DNA of 15,506 bases from Thermoplasmata archaeon (GCA_021802365.1 JAKAAJ010000023.1:1-15506); one strand, 5' to 3'; shown: positions 1 through 7,904, numbered from the stretch's first letter. The notes: generated by a model from the letters alone, not told the origin. Numbers and translations: made by a program.

Positions 1-817
1 TTCGCTCAACCTTTTCTGCAAATATCCCCACAAATTCAGATGAGGTTGAACGTATTTCCACCTGAATCTCGGCCACATCAGGAATAACATTTGTAGCCTT
101 TCCACCCTGTGTAATTATCATGCCAATTACAAGGTGCCTGTCATTTTTGGCCCAGCCCCTGAGATTGTTTATTGCCATATATGTTGTTACGGCAGCGTCC
201 AGAGCGTTAACGCCCTGTTCGGGTGAATCAGCCCCATGAGCCGCCTTTCCGATGAATTCAAGATCAAGAGTTAGATCAGCGAGAGCTCCAGAACCAACTC
301 CCCACTGATCATCTGGATGAAATCCAAAATAAAAGTCAACCCCATCTGCATATCCTCTGTCAGCCATTATTGCCTTGCTCCCTGCATATTCACCTATTCC
401 CTCCTCAGAAGGTGTTCCCAGAACAGTGACGGAAATGTCCTCGGACATGCGGGAGAGAAGTACAGCGCTGCCAACTGCCCAGGCCGCAATCAGGTTATGC
501 CCGCATGCATGTCCGTTTGGAAGTGCGTCATACTCTGCAAGGAATCCCACAGAAGGGCTGCCTCTGTTTCTGGTGGCCCTGAATGCAGTTTTCATTCCGG
601 CATATGGTTTCTCTACTTTGAAACCTTTTTTTTCAAGGTAATCTGCAAGAATCTGTGACGATTTTAACTCTGAGCTTCCAAGTTCTGCTAATCTGTATAT
701 TTCACCGGAAATATCCAGTATCTCCGGCATTATTTTTTCAATTTCCGATTCCGATTCAGACATGTAGTATGACTCCTCATACTGTAATTGTTCATCATTC
801 ATAAGTGGTTTTTTCAT
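1..817 (-). CDS. M20 family metallo-amidohydrolase (aminoacylase / AbgB-like), C-terminal part cut by the window edge
   Basis: The frame reads without stops from an ATG at 817 to the left edge, giving 272 residues of a protein that normally has about 390-440. Metal-site motifs of the M20 (M20D) family are all visible: HACGHN at 103-108 (Cys105, His107), GTPSEEG at 134-140 (Glu138/139), FHP with His167, then the start of the small dimerisation domain with GKAAHGADSPEQGVNALDAA at 190-209. Family members hydrolyse N-acyl amino acids, p-aminobenzoyl-glutamate or related amides in the cytoplasm using two divalent metals; the substrate cannot be told from sequence. No signal peptide is seen. Start choice is uncertain: a TATA-like box at 834-841 would place the transcript start near 811, which favours the in-frame ATG at 802 over the one at 817. 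It follows the binding-protein gene by 45 nt on the same strand. The family call is firm; the exact substrate and start are not. Confidence 0.9.
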   Translation of the reverse strand, partial: MKKPLMNDEQLQYEESYYMSESESEIEKIMPEILDISGEIYRLAELGSSELKSSQILADYLEKKGFKVEKPYAGMKTAFRATRNRGSPSVGFLAEYDALPNGHACGHNLIAAWAVGSAVLLSRMSEDISVTVLGTPSEEGIGEYAGSKAIMADRGYADGVDFYFGFHPDDQWGVGSGALADLTLDLEFIGKAAHGADSPEQGVNALDAAVTTYMAINNLRGWAKNDRHLVIGMIITQGGKATNVIPDVAEIQVEIRSTSSEFVGIFAEKVER

Positions 818-833
818 ACATTGGGGTAAGTGG

Positions 834-841
834 ATTATTAA
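834..841 (-). promoter_or_regulatory. TATA-like box of the M20 amidohydrolase gene
   Basis: The minus strand reads GTTAATAATCC here. Its centre is about 20 nt before the ATG at 817 and 35 nt before the ATG at 802, so it suits a short leader before 802 better than a leaderless start at 817. Call rests on reading and spacing only. Confidence 0.35.
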
Positions 842-862
842 CTATCCTTCATGAAATCCGGA

Positions 863-1681
863 TCAGAAAATACTATCCAGAATTGATACAGTCCAGGGAA
901 GGACTGTCCGGATAAAGCTTGGCCCATGGTGGGCAAAGAAGTCAAGTTTTCCGGGGGTTTTGAACAGGTGTCCCTGGCGTAATGCAGTAATGTCAGCCCA
1001 CCCTCTCTTCTTTAACAGATCCAGGACAGCATTATCCTCTACCGACTGATACATCTTCGGCTCATAGATAATGAGTTCCGGATCAAATTCCCTGACATGA
1101 TCAAAATTCGGCTCTATCCATTCCTTCTTTCTGTCTGTATATGGAGTTCTTATCCCCAGAACTTCAAGCGCATCTGTTATGTATGATTCTGAACCGAATG
1201 TCACAGGGCCTCCAAGGTCTATCTCGTAATAACCCCGGATACGAGTATGCCTTCTGATACCGGATATGATCTTGAGAAGCTCAAATTCCATCAGTCGCGC
1301 CTCTTCCATGCGGTTCACAACAACCCCCACCTTCGAAACAAGATCAACGATACCGGCAACCGATGATGGCAGTTCAAAATTAAATACTGTAAATTCCTTT
1401 TTCAGCTTTTCGCTGAAATCACTCTGAAATCCCGATATGGTCATGATCAGATCTGGTTTTAGATCCCTCAACACTTCCATTCTTGCTGAGCCATAACTGC
1501 CAACTTTTCTCACTGAGGAAGTTTCTTTTGGCCTTGCACAGAATGCCGAAACTCCCACGAGCCTGTCTCCAAGGCCCAGCTCAAATAGTATTTCTGTAAC
1601 AGAAGGGCTGAAACTGATGATTCTTTGAGGCTCCTCGGGAACATTTACCTCATCGCCGGTAAAGTCTCTCATCTTTTCCAT
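863..1681 (-). CDS. BtuF/FhuD-type substrate-binding protein (Peripla_BP_2 fold) without a signal peptide
   Basis: A 272-residue protein of the ABC-transporter class III binding-protein family (PF01497), whose members bind cobalamin, haem or ferric siderophores. Family signatures: RIISFSPSVTEILFELGLGD at 20-39 followed by LVGVSAFCARP (41-51), KVGSYGSARMEVLRDLKPDL at 59-78, GPVTFGSESYITDALEVLGI at 158-177, and the C-terminal RGWADITALRQGHLF at 226-240. The odd point is the N-terminus. It begins MEKMRDFTGDEVNVPEEPQR, running straight into the first beta strand with no hydrophobic signal segment, lipobox cysteine or membrane anchor. As written it is cytoplasmic. No ABC permease or ATPase gene is next to it; it lies 27 nt behind an MFS gene on the same strand, so the two are probably co-transcribed. 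A role as a cytosolic corrinoid- or metal-chelate-binding protein is inference. An ATG at codon 4 is an alternative start. Confidence 0.85.
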   Translation of the reverse strand: MEKMRDFTGDEVNVPEEPQRIISFSPSVTEILFELGLGDRLVGVSAFCARPKETSSVRKVGSYGSARMEVLRDLKPDLIMTISGFQSDFSEKLKKEFTVFNFELPSSVAGIVDLVSKVGVVVNRMEEARLMEFELLKIISGIRRHTRIRGYYEIDLGGPVTFGSESYITDALEVLGIRTPYTDRKKEWIEPNFDHVREFDPELIIYEPKMYQSVEDNAVLDLLKKRGWADITALRQGHLFKTPGKLDFFAHHGPSFIRTVLPWTVSILDSIF

Positions 1682-1708
1682 AGGGGGTAATGAACATCTG
1701 ACTTAAGT

Positions 1709-2947
1709 TTATGAGGCTTTTGCCCCATCAGCTGCCATCCTTGCCCTGGACGGCAGTAAAGGAAGGAAGAAAAGAGACGCCACGGCGAAGATCATCATAA
1801 GGTCTATTGAGGTTTTTACACTTGTAATCACAACCAGACCTGTTACAACCGCTGCCCCAACGGCGCCACCAACGGTCTGACCTATGCCCCATACCAGTCC
1901 GTTTGACTTTCCCAGCACTGACGGCGGGACAATCTGTCCTACATATCCCAGAAATACAGGGAAACCGCTGTATGCCCCAAATGCATAACAGAAGTAGAAA
2001 ATTGTTGTCAGAATATAGTTGCCGGTTATTGCAATGAACAGAGCAAAAAATATGGTCGATACGACAAATGATACAATTACTGCGTAACGTCCCCCTTTCC
2101 TGGATGTTAATCTTCCGAATAATGGTTGCCCGAAGACCGGAGATATTAGCCCGAGGGTGACTATATAGGACATTATGGTCTTGCTGCTGAACTCGTCTGT
2201 AAGATAAGTGGGGATGAATGTTGTTGTGCCCATCAGGAAGAGTGATCTTATGAAAACTGCAGCTGTGAGTATGTAAAGAACAGCCATGTATCTGCTGGAT
2301 GAACCTTCCGGTATTTCATCACTCTGAACTGCATTTCTCTGCTTTTTTATCTGAGAGGCGCCTCTCCAGGTAAATTTCCTGAACCCGCTCAGGCCGACGA
2401 ATATTGCAAGAGAAGCTATCAGAATATAGACAGCGTATATGATCATTCCTCTGAAATCTCCAAAGGTTGCTAGCAGAAACACAATTATGGTGGGTATAAG
2501 GGCCCTTCCAAGGCTTCCCATTGAACCATTCAATCCCATGGCAGGCGGTGCGCTCTTACCATAGCTTCTGGAAATTATGGCTGCCCCAAGGGGGTGATAA
2601 AAAGCCTGGCCAACTCCAAGGAAAACAGTTGCTACTGTAAGAAGTGGAGTCAGGTCTGACCTGAAAATGAAAGGCAGGCCATAGAGTATAACGGATATGC
2701 CAAGTATGAATATTCCAAGTGCCATCATCGTTGAATGATTATTCTTCCTGTCAGCATATGATGCAACTGGAGTGCTGAGAAATCCGGAAATAAGATTGAA
2801 TATTATCACCATGGATCCAAGAAGGAGATAGTTTGCCCCGGGAAATGCCTCATAATATGTTATGAGAACAGGATAAAAGTAACTCGTACTGTCATTTGTG
2901 AAATGACCTAATGATGTGAAAGTGAGATCAATGCTCTTCTCCTGCAT
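1709..2947 (-). CDS. MFS exporter, fosmidomycin-resistance (Fsr)-like
   Basis: A 412-residue, roughly 12-TM membrane protein of the major facilitator superfamily. Early motifs TSLGHFTNDSTSYFYPVLIT (11-30), STPVASYADRKNN (58-70, in place of the usual loop 2-3 motif A) and FLGVGQAFYHPLGAAIISRS (109-128) are those of the Fsr branch, where H-x-xND and A-x-HP-x-GA are typical. A long charged cytoplasmic loop (about 188-220, with KFTWRGASQIKKQRNAV) separates the two six-helix halves, and the second half contains LGLISPVFGQPLFGRLTSRKGGRYAV, the repeat of motif A. Fsr homologues export small compounds by proton antiport; the natural substrate here is unknown. A TATA-like box at 2968-2978 lies 27 nt before the ATG, so the mRNA is probably leaderless. 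The following binding-protein gene starts 27 nt after the stop codon, so both may serve uptake or efflux of one compound (inference). Confidence 0.88.
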   Translation of the reverse strand: MQEKSIDLTFTSLGHFTNDSTSYFYPVLITYYEAFPGANYLLLGSMVIIFNLISGFLSTPVASYADRKNNHSTMMALGIFILGISVILYGLPFIFRSDLTPLLTVATVFLGVGQAFYHPLGAAIISRSYGKSAPPAMGLNGSMGSLGRALIPTIIVFLLATFGDFRGMIIYAVYILIASLAIFVGLSGFRKFTWRGASQIKKQRNAVQSDEIPEGSSSRYMAVLYILTAAVFIRSLFLMGTTTFIPTYLTDEFSSKTIMSYIVTLGLISPVFGQPLFGRLTSRKGGRYAVIVSFVVSTIFFALFIAITGNYILTTIFYFCYAFGAYSGFPVFLGYVGQIVPPSVLGKSNGLVWGIGQTVGGAVGAAVVTGLVVITSVKTSIDLMMIFAVASLFFLPLLPSRARMAADGAKAS

Positions 2948-2967
2948 ATTACGGCTTATTGCATTTG

Positions 2968-2978
2968 AATATTTATTT
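2968..2978 (-). promoter_or_regulatory. TATA-like box of the MFS / binding-protein unit
   Basis: The minus strand reads AAATAAATATT, centred 26-27 nt before the ATG at 2947, the spacing expected for archaeal leaderless transcription. Confidence 0.5.
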
Positions 2979-3022
2979 GCTCTTATCTCTCCTGATAAAT
3001 TTTATTTATAAACCATCTGACA

Positions 3023-3044
3023 ATTAAAAATTAAAAAAATAAAA
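3023..3044 (-). terminator. T-rich archaeal terminator-like tract
   Basis: On the minus strand this is an ATTTTATTTTTTTAATTTTT stretch about 75-95 nt after the stop of the FAD oxidoreductase gene and before the MFS promoter. Archaeal RNA polymerase stops at such T runs. No strong hairpin precedes it. Confidence 0.45.
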
Positions 3045-3116
3045 TGCAATTTAATAATGACACTGTTGAAGATTGCAAAATGATAAACATTAACTGCAAT
3101 AATTATGCGTGAAGGT

Positions 3117-4448
3117 TTACTCCCCTATTCCAGATGCAAGTTCTTCCCATCTTACAGGTGTCAGGTTAAGGGGTTTCACCGTTTTTTTCCACAGATAACC
3201 ATTCCTGAAAATTCTGTCAAGAATGGAATATGCCACATAGGGGGATCCTGTGGCTCCAGGCGAATTGTAGTTCACTATATGCATTGTATGTTCAGTTCTG
3301 AATTCCAGAGCTTCCGGAACAAATCCATTCAAGTCAACAACGGAGCCCCGAATTCCACCAAGGCCTCTTTCTCCAATGTAGCTGTTGGAAAGAGACGGCA
3401 GATATCTCCTGAGCCTTCCTGCCATGGCAAATCTGTTCCTTGAGCTCTCCCATTCTGTTTCAAGCATTCTTAAAAATTCGGGATTTGCAAGAAGCCTGAA
3501 TTTGGAATTTATATCTCCGTTATACAATGCATCCATGAGGTTATGCAGGTTCAATCCGCTCCCTGAATATGCACGGTCCTGAAGTATCAGGGACGCATTA
3601 GGGCCTATTTCCCTTATGCCATTCCATCTGTTGATAAAATGAGGATCAAGAAAAGGGAAGCCAGGGTACCTTGGCACAGTATAGAGGTTGAATCCGAACC
3701 CTGGCGAATATGATTCATCTATGCGCCAGTAGTCGCCTCTGAACAGCAATAAACCATAATCCATTGCTAAGCCCATAGTGTTTGCCAGTTTCAGAGATCC
3801 CGTTCCTGTGAGATTCATGAAAAATCCTGTTCTGAACAGTTTCACTCCTTCTCGGGTTCTTGTTGTGAAAAGGACACCGTCTCTGTCCTCCGTTACTGAT
3901 GTGATTGTATGATTTCCGTAAAATCTGACTCCTCTTTTCTGAGAGAGTTCCAGCAACTTTGATGCAAACATTCCGTAGTCCACAGCAGTATCTGTCCTGC
4001 TGAGAAAGCCTGCTGAAGCATTGATTTGTGGATACTCTTTCCTCAAATCGTCGCGCTCAAGAACCACAAATTCTTTCTCACTCATACCATTTTTGACCGC
4101 ATACTCCGCATACTTTCTGATGGACACTGCTCCCCGGCTGTCTCCCGCTACTTCAAGTGTCCCGTTCTGATGCCATGGCATGGAAAACTCACGGGCAAAG
4201 GATTCCCATAACCCGTATGACCTGGATGATGCCTCAGCAAAGAATGGTTTTCTGGAAGGATCAATATAGAATGGCCTGTGTATGACCCCTGTATTTCTGG
4301 AACTGGCATGCCTTGCGGCCATACCTTCTCTGTCAAATATCCCGACCCTCAATCCGGCAAAGCGTGATATCAGATACGCAACAGAGGTACCCAGTATTCC
4401 AGCACCCGCAATGGCCACGTCCAGTTCTCTATGTACACTTTCAGCCAT
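3117..4448 (-). CDS. FAD-dependent oxidoreductase, L-2-hydroxyglutarate oxidase (LhgO)-like
   Basis: A 443-residue DAO-family flavoenzyme. The N-terminal Rossmann dinucleotide site is VAIAGAGILGTSVAYLISR (11-29) with the acidic ribose-binding end FDRE at 38-41. It is followed by SSRNTGVIHRPFY (49-61), matching the LhgO-type S-x-RNSGVIH motif. Other LhgO-like segments are FRGDYWRI, YTVPRYPGFPFLDPHFINR, IGPNASL and the C-terminal NSPGATGSPYVAYSI that closes the FAD site. LhgO oxidises L-2-hydroxyglutarate to 2-oxoglutarate and feeds electrons to the quinone pool; members also act on other 2-hydroxy acids or glycerol-3-phosphate, so the substrate is not settled. The start sits 40 nt downstream of the PoxB-like stop codon on the same strand, with AGGAT about 4 nt before the ATG and no good TATA at -27. 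That suggests co-transcription with the TPP enzyme. A T-rich tract follows the gene. Confidence 0.85.
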   Translation of the reverse strand: MAESVHRELDVAIAGAGILGTSVAYLISRFAGLRVGIFDREGMAARHASSRNTGVIHRPFYIDPSRKPFFAEASSRSYGLWESFAREFSMPWHQNGTLEVAGDSRGAVSIRKYAEYAVKNGMSEKEFVVLERDDLRKEYPQINASAGFLSRTDTAVDYGMFASKLLELSQKRGVRFYGNHTITSVTEDRDGVLFTTRTREGVKLFRTGFFMNLTGTGSLKLANTMGLAMDYGLLLFRGDYWRIDESYSPGFGFNLYTVPRYPGFPFLDPHFINRWNGIREIGPNASLILQDRAYSGSGLNLHNLMDALYNGDINSKFRLLANPEFLRMLETEWESSRNRFAMAGRLRRYLPSLSNSYIGERGLGGIRGSVVDLNGFVPEALEFRTEHTMHIVNYNSPGATGSPYVAYSILDRIFRNGYLWKKTVKPLNLTPVRWEELASGIGE

Positions 4449-4488
4449 TCTTATCCTAATGGTGGAATAATGTCAGCAAGTTTAACAC

Positions 4489-6147
4489 TTATCTGACACT
4501 TTCAAGTTTTTCCCTGAGAATTGAAGTAACATACCCCTTTGCCTGCTGGAAGCTCAGTTTAGGAGGCATGGGTTTCTCATCCGGATCTACCTTGACAGAT
4601 AGAACTGCTGGGCCATTTACTGAAAGGAATTTTTCCATGGTACTGTCAAGATCGCTGCCTTTATCCACCGAAAAGCCAGGAATTCCAATTGTTTCTGCCA
4701 AAGCCGCAAAGTCAGGATTCAGAAGGTCAACTCCGAATTCAGGGTAACCCATGACCTCTTCTTCAAATTTAATCATTCCAAGTTTTGAATTGTTGAAAGC
4801 TATAAGTTTCACAGGCCTGTTGTATTTTCTCGCGGTAATGAGCTCCATGATGGACATTGCAAAACTTCCATCTCCGATAAGGGCAACAACATCACCTGGT
4901 GTGGCAAAGGATGCTCCAACGCTTCCAGGAATTCCGACACCCATGCTCCCCAGCCATGGTGACATCAGGAACAGGTGGCTTTTCTTCAGCCTCAGATTTC
5001 TGGAAGCCCATACTGTTACGTTTCCAGTATCTGCTATTATGGTGTCATTATCCCGTAGGTGGCGGTTCAGTGATGCAGCCACGGACTCAGGGGAAATTGA
5101 ATCTCCTTCTGTATTTTCAGCCTCATCCATCTTCTTTATCCAATCCTCCTTAATGTCGTCAAATTTTCTGAAATACTTATCCTGCTTTTCCTTTACCTTT
5201 ATATTCTTCAGAAAATATTCTGAGGTACAGATGGCATACTCTGCAGGCGGTACTCTTTTACCAATGCTCAGTGGGGCTGAATCTATCTGGATGACCGGTA
5301 CACCTTCCGGAAGGAACTTAACATAGGGGAATGAAGTTCCCAGAAGTATAAGGAGATCACACCTCTTCACTGCTTCCACTGAGGGTCTTGTTCCCAGAAG
5401 GCCAAGTCCCCCAAGGACCAACTCGTTTTCGTCACTGACCACACCTTTCCCGTTCAGAGCAAAAATGAGGGGCGCCCCAATTCTTGAGGCAAAAGCAAGA
5501 AGTTCATCCCCATGCCCTCTTGCACCGTTTCCGAACATTATGACGGGTCTGCTGCTTTTATCAATCAAGGCGGCAATTTTAGACAGATCGGGAGCATAAG
5601 AAGGAGGAGCAGGAGGATGAAACCACTCCTCACCTAGGGTAACTGATTCCATTTTCAGGACATCTACCGGAAGATCAAGGTGTGCAACCCCTCTTCCAAC
5701 AACTGCTTCCCGTACTGCACGTGAGGTGAGAGCACCTGCAGACTCTGGGTTCAGAACCCTTGCATTGTAAAGAGAAACATTGCTGAAGAGATCCATTGTG
5801 TCAACCTCCTGAAAATAATCTGTTCCAATGAGGTCTGTTTCAATCTGCCCTGTGAGAGCGATTACTGGCAGGTGATCCATCTTTGCTTCATAAAGGCCAT
5901 TGAGAAGGTGTATTGATCCCGGACCGGATGTTCCCATACATACAGTGGGATTTCCAGTTACCTTTGCCTCAAAGGCTGCCGCCAGTGCTGCACCCTCCTC
6001 ATGCCTGACCTGTACAAAATCTATCTTGCCGGATGTCCTGATGGCATCCATGAGTGGATTAAGTGAATCTCCGGGAATTCCATATATACGTTTTATTCCC
6101 GCTTTTGCAAGTCCGTCTATTATAACTTCAGCCGCAGTATAACTCAT
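4489..6147 (-). CDS. Thiamine-diphosphate enzyme, pyruvate oxidase/dehydrogenase (PoxB)-like
   Basis: A 552-residue enzyme with the three TPP-family domains (N-terminal PYR, middle, C-terminal PP). The N-terminal part closely follows E. coli PoxB: GIKRIYGIPGDSLN at 17-30, the activating glutamate in RHEEGA (Glu50), GTSGPGSIHLLNGLYEAKMD at 72-91 and GTDYFQE at 108-114. The TPP/Mg site is GDGS (425-428) with the matching NN at 452-453. The final PPKLSFQQAKGYVTSILREK aligns with the PoxB PPQI-x(3)-QAKGF region, but the protein then stops about 20 residues earlier, so the membrane-binding C-terminal peptide of E. coli PoxB appears to be missing. Expected reaction: oxidative decarboxylation of pyruvate (or another 2-oxo acid) with FAD and an acceptor. 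Acetolactate synthase or an oxalyl-CoA-type enzyme is a less likely reading. A box at 6171-6180 lies 27 nt before the ATG (leaderless). Its partner downstream is the LhgO-like flavoenzyme. Confidence 0.88.
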   Translation of the reverse strand: MSYTAAEVIIDGLAKAGIKRIYGIPGDSLNPLMDAIRTSGKIDFVQVRHEEGAALAAAFEAKVTGNPTVCMGTSGPGSIHLLNGLYEAKMDHLPVIALTGQIETDLIGTDYFQEVDTMDLFSNVSLYNARVLNPESAGALTSRAVREAVVGRGVAHLDLPVDVLKMESVTLGEEWFHPPAPPSYAPDLSKIAALIDKSSRPVIMFGNGARGHGDELLAFASRIGAPLIFALNGKGVVSDENELVLGGLGLLGTRPSVEAVKRCDLLILLGTSFPYVKFLPEGVPVIQIDSAPLSIGKRVPPAEYAICTSEYFLKNIKVKEKQDKYFRKFDDIKEDWIKKMDEAENTEGDSISPESVAASLNRHLRDNDTIIADTGNVTVWASRNLRLKKSHLFLMSPWLGSMGVGIPGSVGASFATPGDVVALIGDGSFAMSIMELITARKYNRPVKLIAFNNSKLGMIKFEEEVMGYPEFGVDLLNPDFAALAETIGIPGFSVDKGSDLDSTMEKFLSVNGPAVLSVKVDPDEKPMPPKLSFQQAKGYVTSILREKLESVR

Positions 6148-6170
6148 GCTCTATCTAGGGAATCATCGTA

Positions 6171-6180
6171 GTTTAATTTT
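6171..6180 (-). promoter_or_regulatory. TATA-like box of the PoxB-like / LhgO-like unit
   Basis: The minus strand reads AAAATTAAAC, centred about 27 nt before the ATG at 6147. It lies in the 53-nt gap behind the HTH gene, so the unit has its own promoter even if read-through occurs. Confidence 0.5.
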
Positions 6181-6200
6181 GTGTTGGCTCCAGAATAGTG

Positions 6201-6797
6201 TCAGGGCTCCTCCGACTCCTCCTGGAGTCTCATCCCGAACCTTTTTTCAATACTGATGATCCTGCTTTCAATAGATGACATTCTCATAACCGCATCCAGA
6301 ATTTCAGAGTCAAGGCTCTCCTTAACTCTATTGAGCCTTTCGATCTCCGCCTTAAGTGATTCTATTTCCGTTCTTGCCCTGTCCTCATCCGTCAGCATCG
6401 TGAGGAATTTTCTTACGTTATCTGGAGTAAATCTGGAGATTGTTGTTTCCAGTGACTGCTGCACATTCTCCTTCAATGCTTCAAGGATTGTATTCATCAG
6501 ACTTTCAAGCCTGTCCACAGGAATAGCAACAGAATTTCCTGCGTTAGTTATTCTGCTGTTCTTGCCAATCTTCTCCTCTCTGTCTTCTGCCTTGACAGTA
6601 TCTCTGTCAGGAACAGTTCCAGGGTTGGCACCGGGGATATCATTCACTGTGTTCTTCTTCGTTGATGCCTCAAGGATAATGCGGCTGACGCTTGTCACAG
6701 AAATGCCTGTCTCTTCAGAGATAGCCTTTTTGGATCTACCTTCAGAATGCAGGTCAATGACCCTTTTTTTAGTTTCTAAACTGATTTTGCCAGCCAT
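6201..6797 (-). CDS. Helix-turn-helix DNA-binding protein with C-terminal coiled coil
   Basis: A 198-residue protein. Residues 1-45 form a resolvase/Homeodomain-like (HTH_23 type) helix-turn-helix: LETKKRVIDLHSEGRSKKAI then SEETGISVTSVSRIILEAS, in which the TGISVTSVSRII stretch is the recognition helix. Residues 46-90 are a charged, low-complexity linker rich in Lys, Asp and Asn. Residues 94-135 are amphipathic helices (VDRLESLMNTILEALKEN and onward), and 138-188 read as a long heptad coiled coil (EIESLKAEIERLNRVKESLD and onward). This design suggests a DNA-bound dimer or multimer, such as a transcription factor, a nucleoid protein or a partition-like protein; no ligand or catalytic domain is visible. 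It diverges from the 311-residue unknown gene across a 163-nt spacer and lies 53 nt ahead of the PoxB-like gene on the same strand, so it may regulate either neighbour (inference). The exact family is not recognised. Confidence 0.75.
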   Translation of the reverse strand: MAGKISLETKKRVIDLHSEGRSKKAISEETGISVTSVSRIILEASTKKNTVNDIPGANPGTVPDRDTVKAEDREEKIGKNSRITNAGNSVAIPVDRLESLMNTILEALKENVQQSLETTISRFTPDNVRKFLTMLTDEDRARTEIESLKAEIERLNRVKESLDSEILDAVMRMSSIESRIISIEKRFGMRLQEESEEP

Positions 6798-6812
6798 TAT
6801 AATCCCGTGGCC

Positions 6813-6822
6813 ATTATTATAG
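6813..6822 (-). promoter_or_regulatory. TATA-like box of the HTH gene
   Basis: The minus strand reads GACTATAATAAT, about 21 nt before the ATG at 6797. A second candidate, GTTAAGTATAG at about 6829-6839, would give a roughly 10-nt leader. Which is used cannot be decided by eye. Confidence 0.35.
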
Positions 6823-6853
6823 TCATTAGCTATACTTAACCATTATTTATGAT

Positions 6854-6864
6854 GGGACTGTCCC
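6854..6864. promoter_or_regulatory. Candidate operator: GGGAC-T-GTCCC palindrome between divergent genes
   Basis: A perfect 5+1+5 palindrome that is GC-rich inside an AT-rich divergent spacer, 57 nt from the HTH start and 97 nt from the start of the 311-residue gene. Its position suits a binding site for the HTH protein, but only the symmetry is seen; binding is inference. Confidence 0.3.
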
Positions 6865-6930
6865 CCGAATGTCAGAATAATCAGTTCCTTTTCAATTGGC
6901 CCGTATGGCTGGTCATTGGAATTCAGTTAA

Positions 6931-6940
6931 ATTTATAATA
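6931..6940 (+). promoter_or_regulatory. TATA-like box of the 311-residue gene
   Basis: ATTTATAATA, centred 26 nt before the ATG at 6961, which supports that ATG (a leaderless start) over the in-frame ATG at 6967. Confidence 0.5.
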
Positions 6941-6960
6941 TTTGAAGCTGTGAAAGATGC

Positions 6961-7896
6961 ATGCACATGAGTGACATCAATCTCAAGCTTGACAGGAGAA
7001 TGGTGCTATCACTGAAACAGGACTCAGAACTTGTCAATTTCTCCAAATCCTCAAAGGTTCCAGTACCAGTTTCCGTATTCAACATCGGTGATCATGTGTT
7101 CATGGACTCATTTTTCCCAAAGGATATAACAATGGATCAGCACCTGAAGCTGCTTGTACAGAGGATGGAGATCAAAGAACGGAAAGAGTCTTATGTTGTG
7201 AGGACAAGGATCAACAACGTGGAGAGCCTTAAGATAATAAATGATCTTTTCAGAATTCCATCAGTGGTTCCCAACAGGATCGACATAGAAAATGGGGCAC
7301 TTCACTTCTACATGAGATTTCATCACAATTTTCAGGACAATGTTTCTCTGCTTCTTGAAAAATACCTTGAAAATCCTGAAAACACAAAGATAGATTTCCT
7401 GGGACAGTCTGACGGGCTGGCTGCAACATTTGCCAGGATAGATAGCAGATATCCACTGTCCCTTGTTTCCTTTGACATGCTGCTGGATGAGGAGTCAAGA
7501 AAATCCATTGGAAGCGTTACGGAAGGCTCCATAGCAGAGCTTTCCGCCACTGGAGCTGGTGAGACCGGCTTCAACGCCATACTTTATACAGAAGATAAAA
7601 TGGCAGAATCAGCAGGGTCCATCAACAAACTTGTTGATGTGGACAACATATATCAGGTCACACTAAGCAACAGAATGTTAACCGAGTTCAGAAAGAAACT
7701 GGTGGAGGAACCCATAATCCGGGTTGGGATTTTTATGCGTCTCACTGGTAATCGCCTATCCGTTACTTCTGTAATTCCCAGCATTCAGGTGCATGAATAT
7801 TACAACTACCTGTTCTGGAGTGCAGAAAAAACTGGTCAGAAGGTCAGCCTGAAATATGTTTGCCCGTATACAATAGAGAATTTTGAGAATATCTGA
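6961..7896 (+). CDS. Conserved-looking protein of unknown function (311 residues)
   Basis: Not recognised. The protein is soluble, mixed alpha/beta and without signal peptide, membrane segment, metal-binding motif or nucleotide-binding loop. An N-terminal basic start (INLKLDRRMVLSLKQ, 6-20) is followed by alternating beta strands and helices. The stretch VPNRIDIENGALHFYMRFHH (103-122) plus a helix with NVSLLLEKYLENPENTKIDF recalls, weakly, the sensory middle part of archaeal Bat-type regulators, but the C-terminal HTH_10 that defines them is absent: the protein ends VSLKYVCPYTIENFENI. Base composition and codon use match the neighbours, and a TATA-like box at exactly leaderless distance supports real expression. 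It diverges from an HTH/coiled-coil gene, so a regulatory or sensory role is possible but unproven. Its stop is only 8 nt from the stop of the convergent CDGSH gene. Confidence 0.8.
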   Translation: MHMSDINLKLDRRMVLSLKQDSELVNFSKSSKVPVPVSVFNIGDHVFMDSFFPKDITMDQHLKLLVQRMEIKERKESYVVRTRINNVESLKIINDLFRIPSVVPNRIDIENGALHFYMRFHHNFQDNVSLLLEKYLENPENTKIDFLGQSDGLAATFARIDSRYPLSLVSFDMLLDEESRKSIGSVTEGSIAELSATGAGETGFNAILYTEDKMAESAGSINKLVDVDNIYQVTLSNRMLTEFRKKLVEEPIIRVGIFMRLTGNRLSVTSVIPSIQVHEYYNYLFWSAEKTGQKVSLKYVCPYTIENFENI

Positions 7897-7904
7897 AAAA
7901 AGAG

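Noticed and set aside
317..658. Two overlapping plus-strand frames near the left end
   Set aside because: They lie opposite the M20 amidohydrolase, whose metal-site motifs make the minus-strand frame certain.
4751..5326. 191-codon plus-strand frame inside the PoxB-like gene
   Set aside because: Antisense shadow of a clearly recognised TPP enzyme; no promoter or family motif.
6256..6822. 188-codon plus-strand frame opposite the HTH gene
   Set aside because: Ser/Leu-rich antisense shadow; the minus-strand frame has a recognisable helix-turn-helix and coiled coil.
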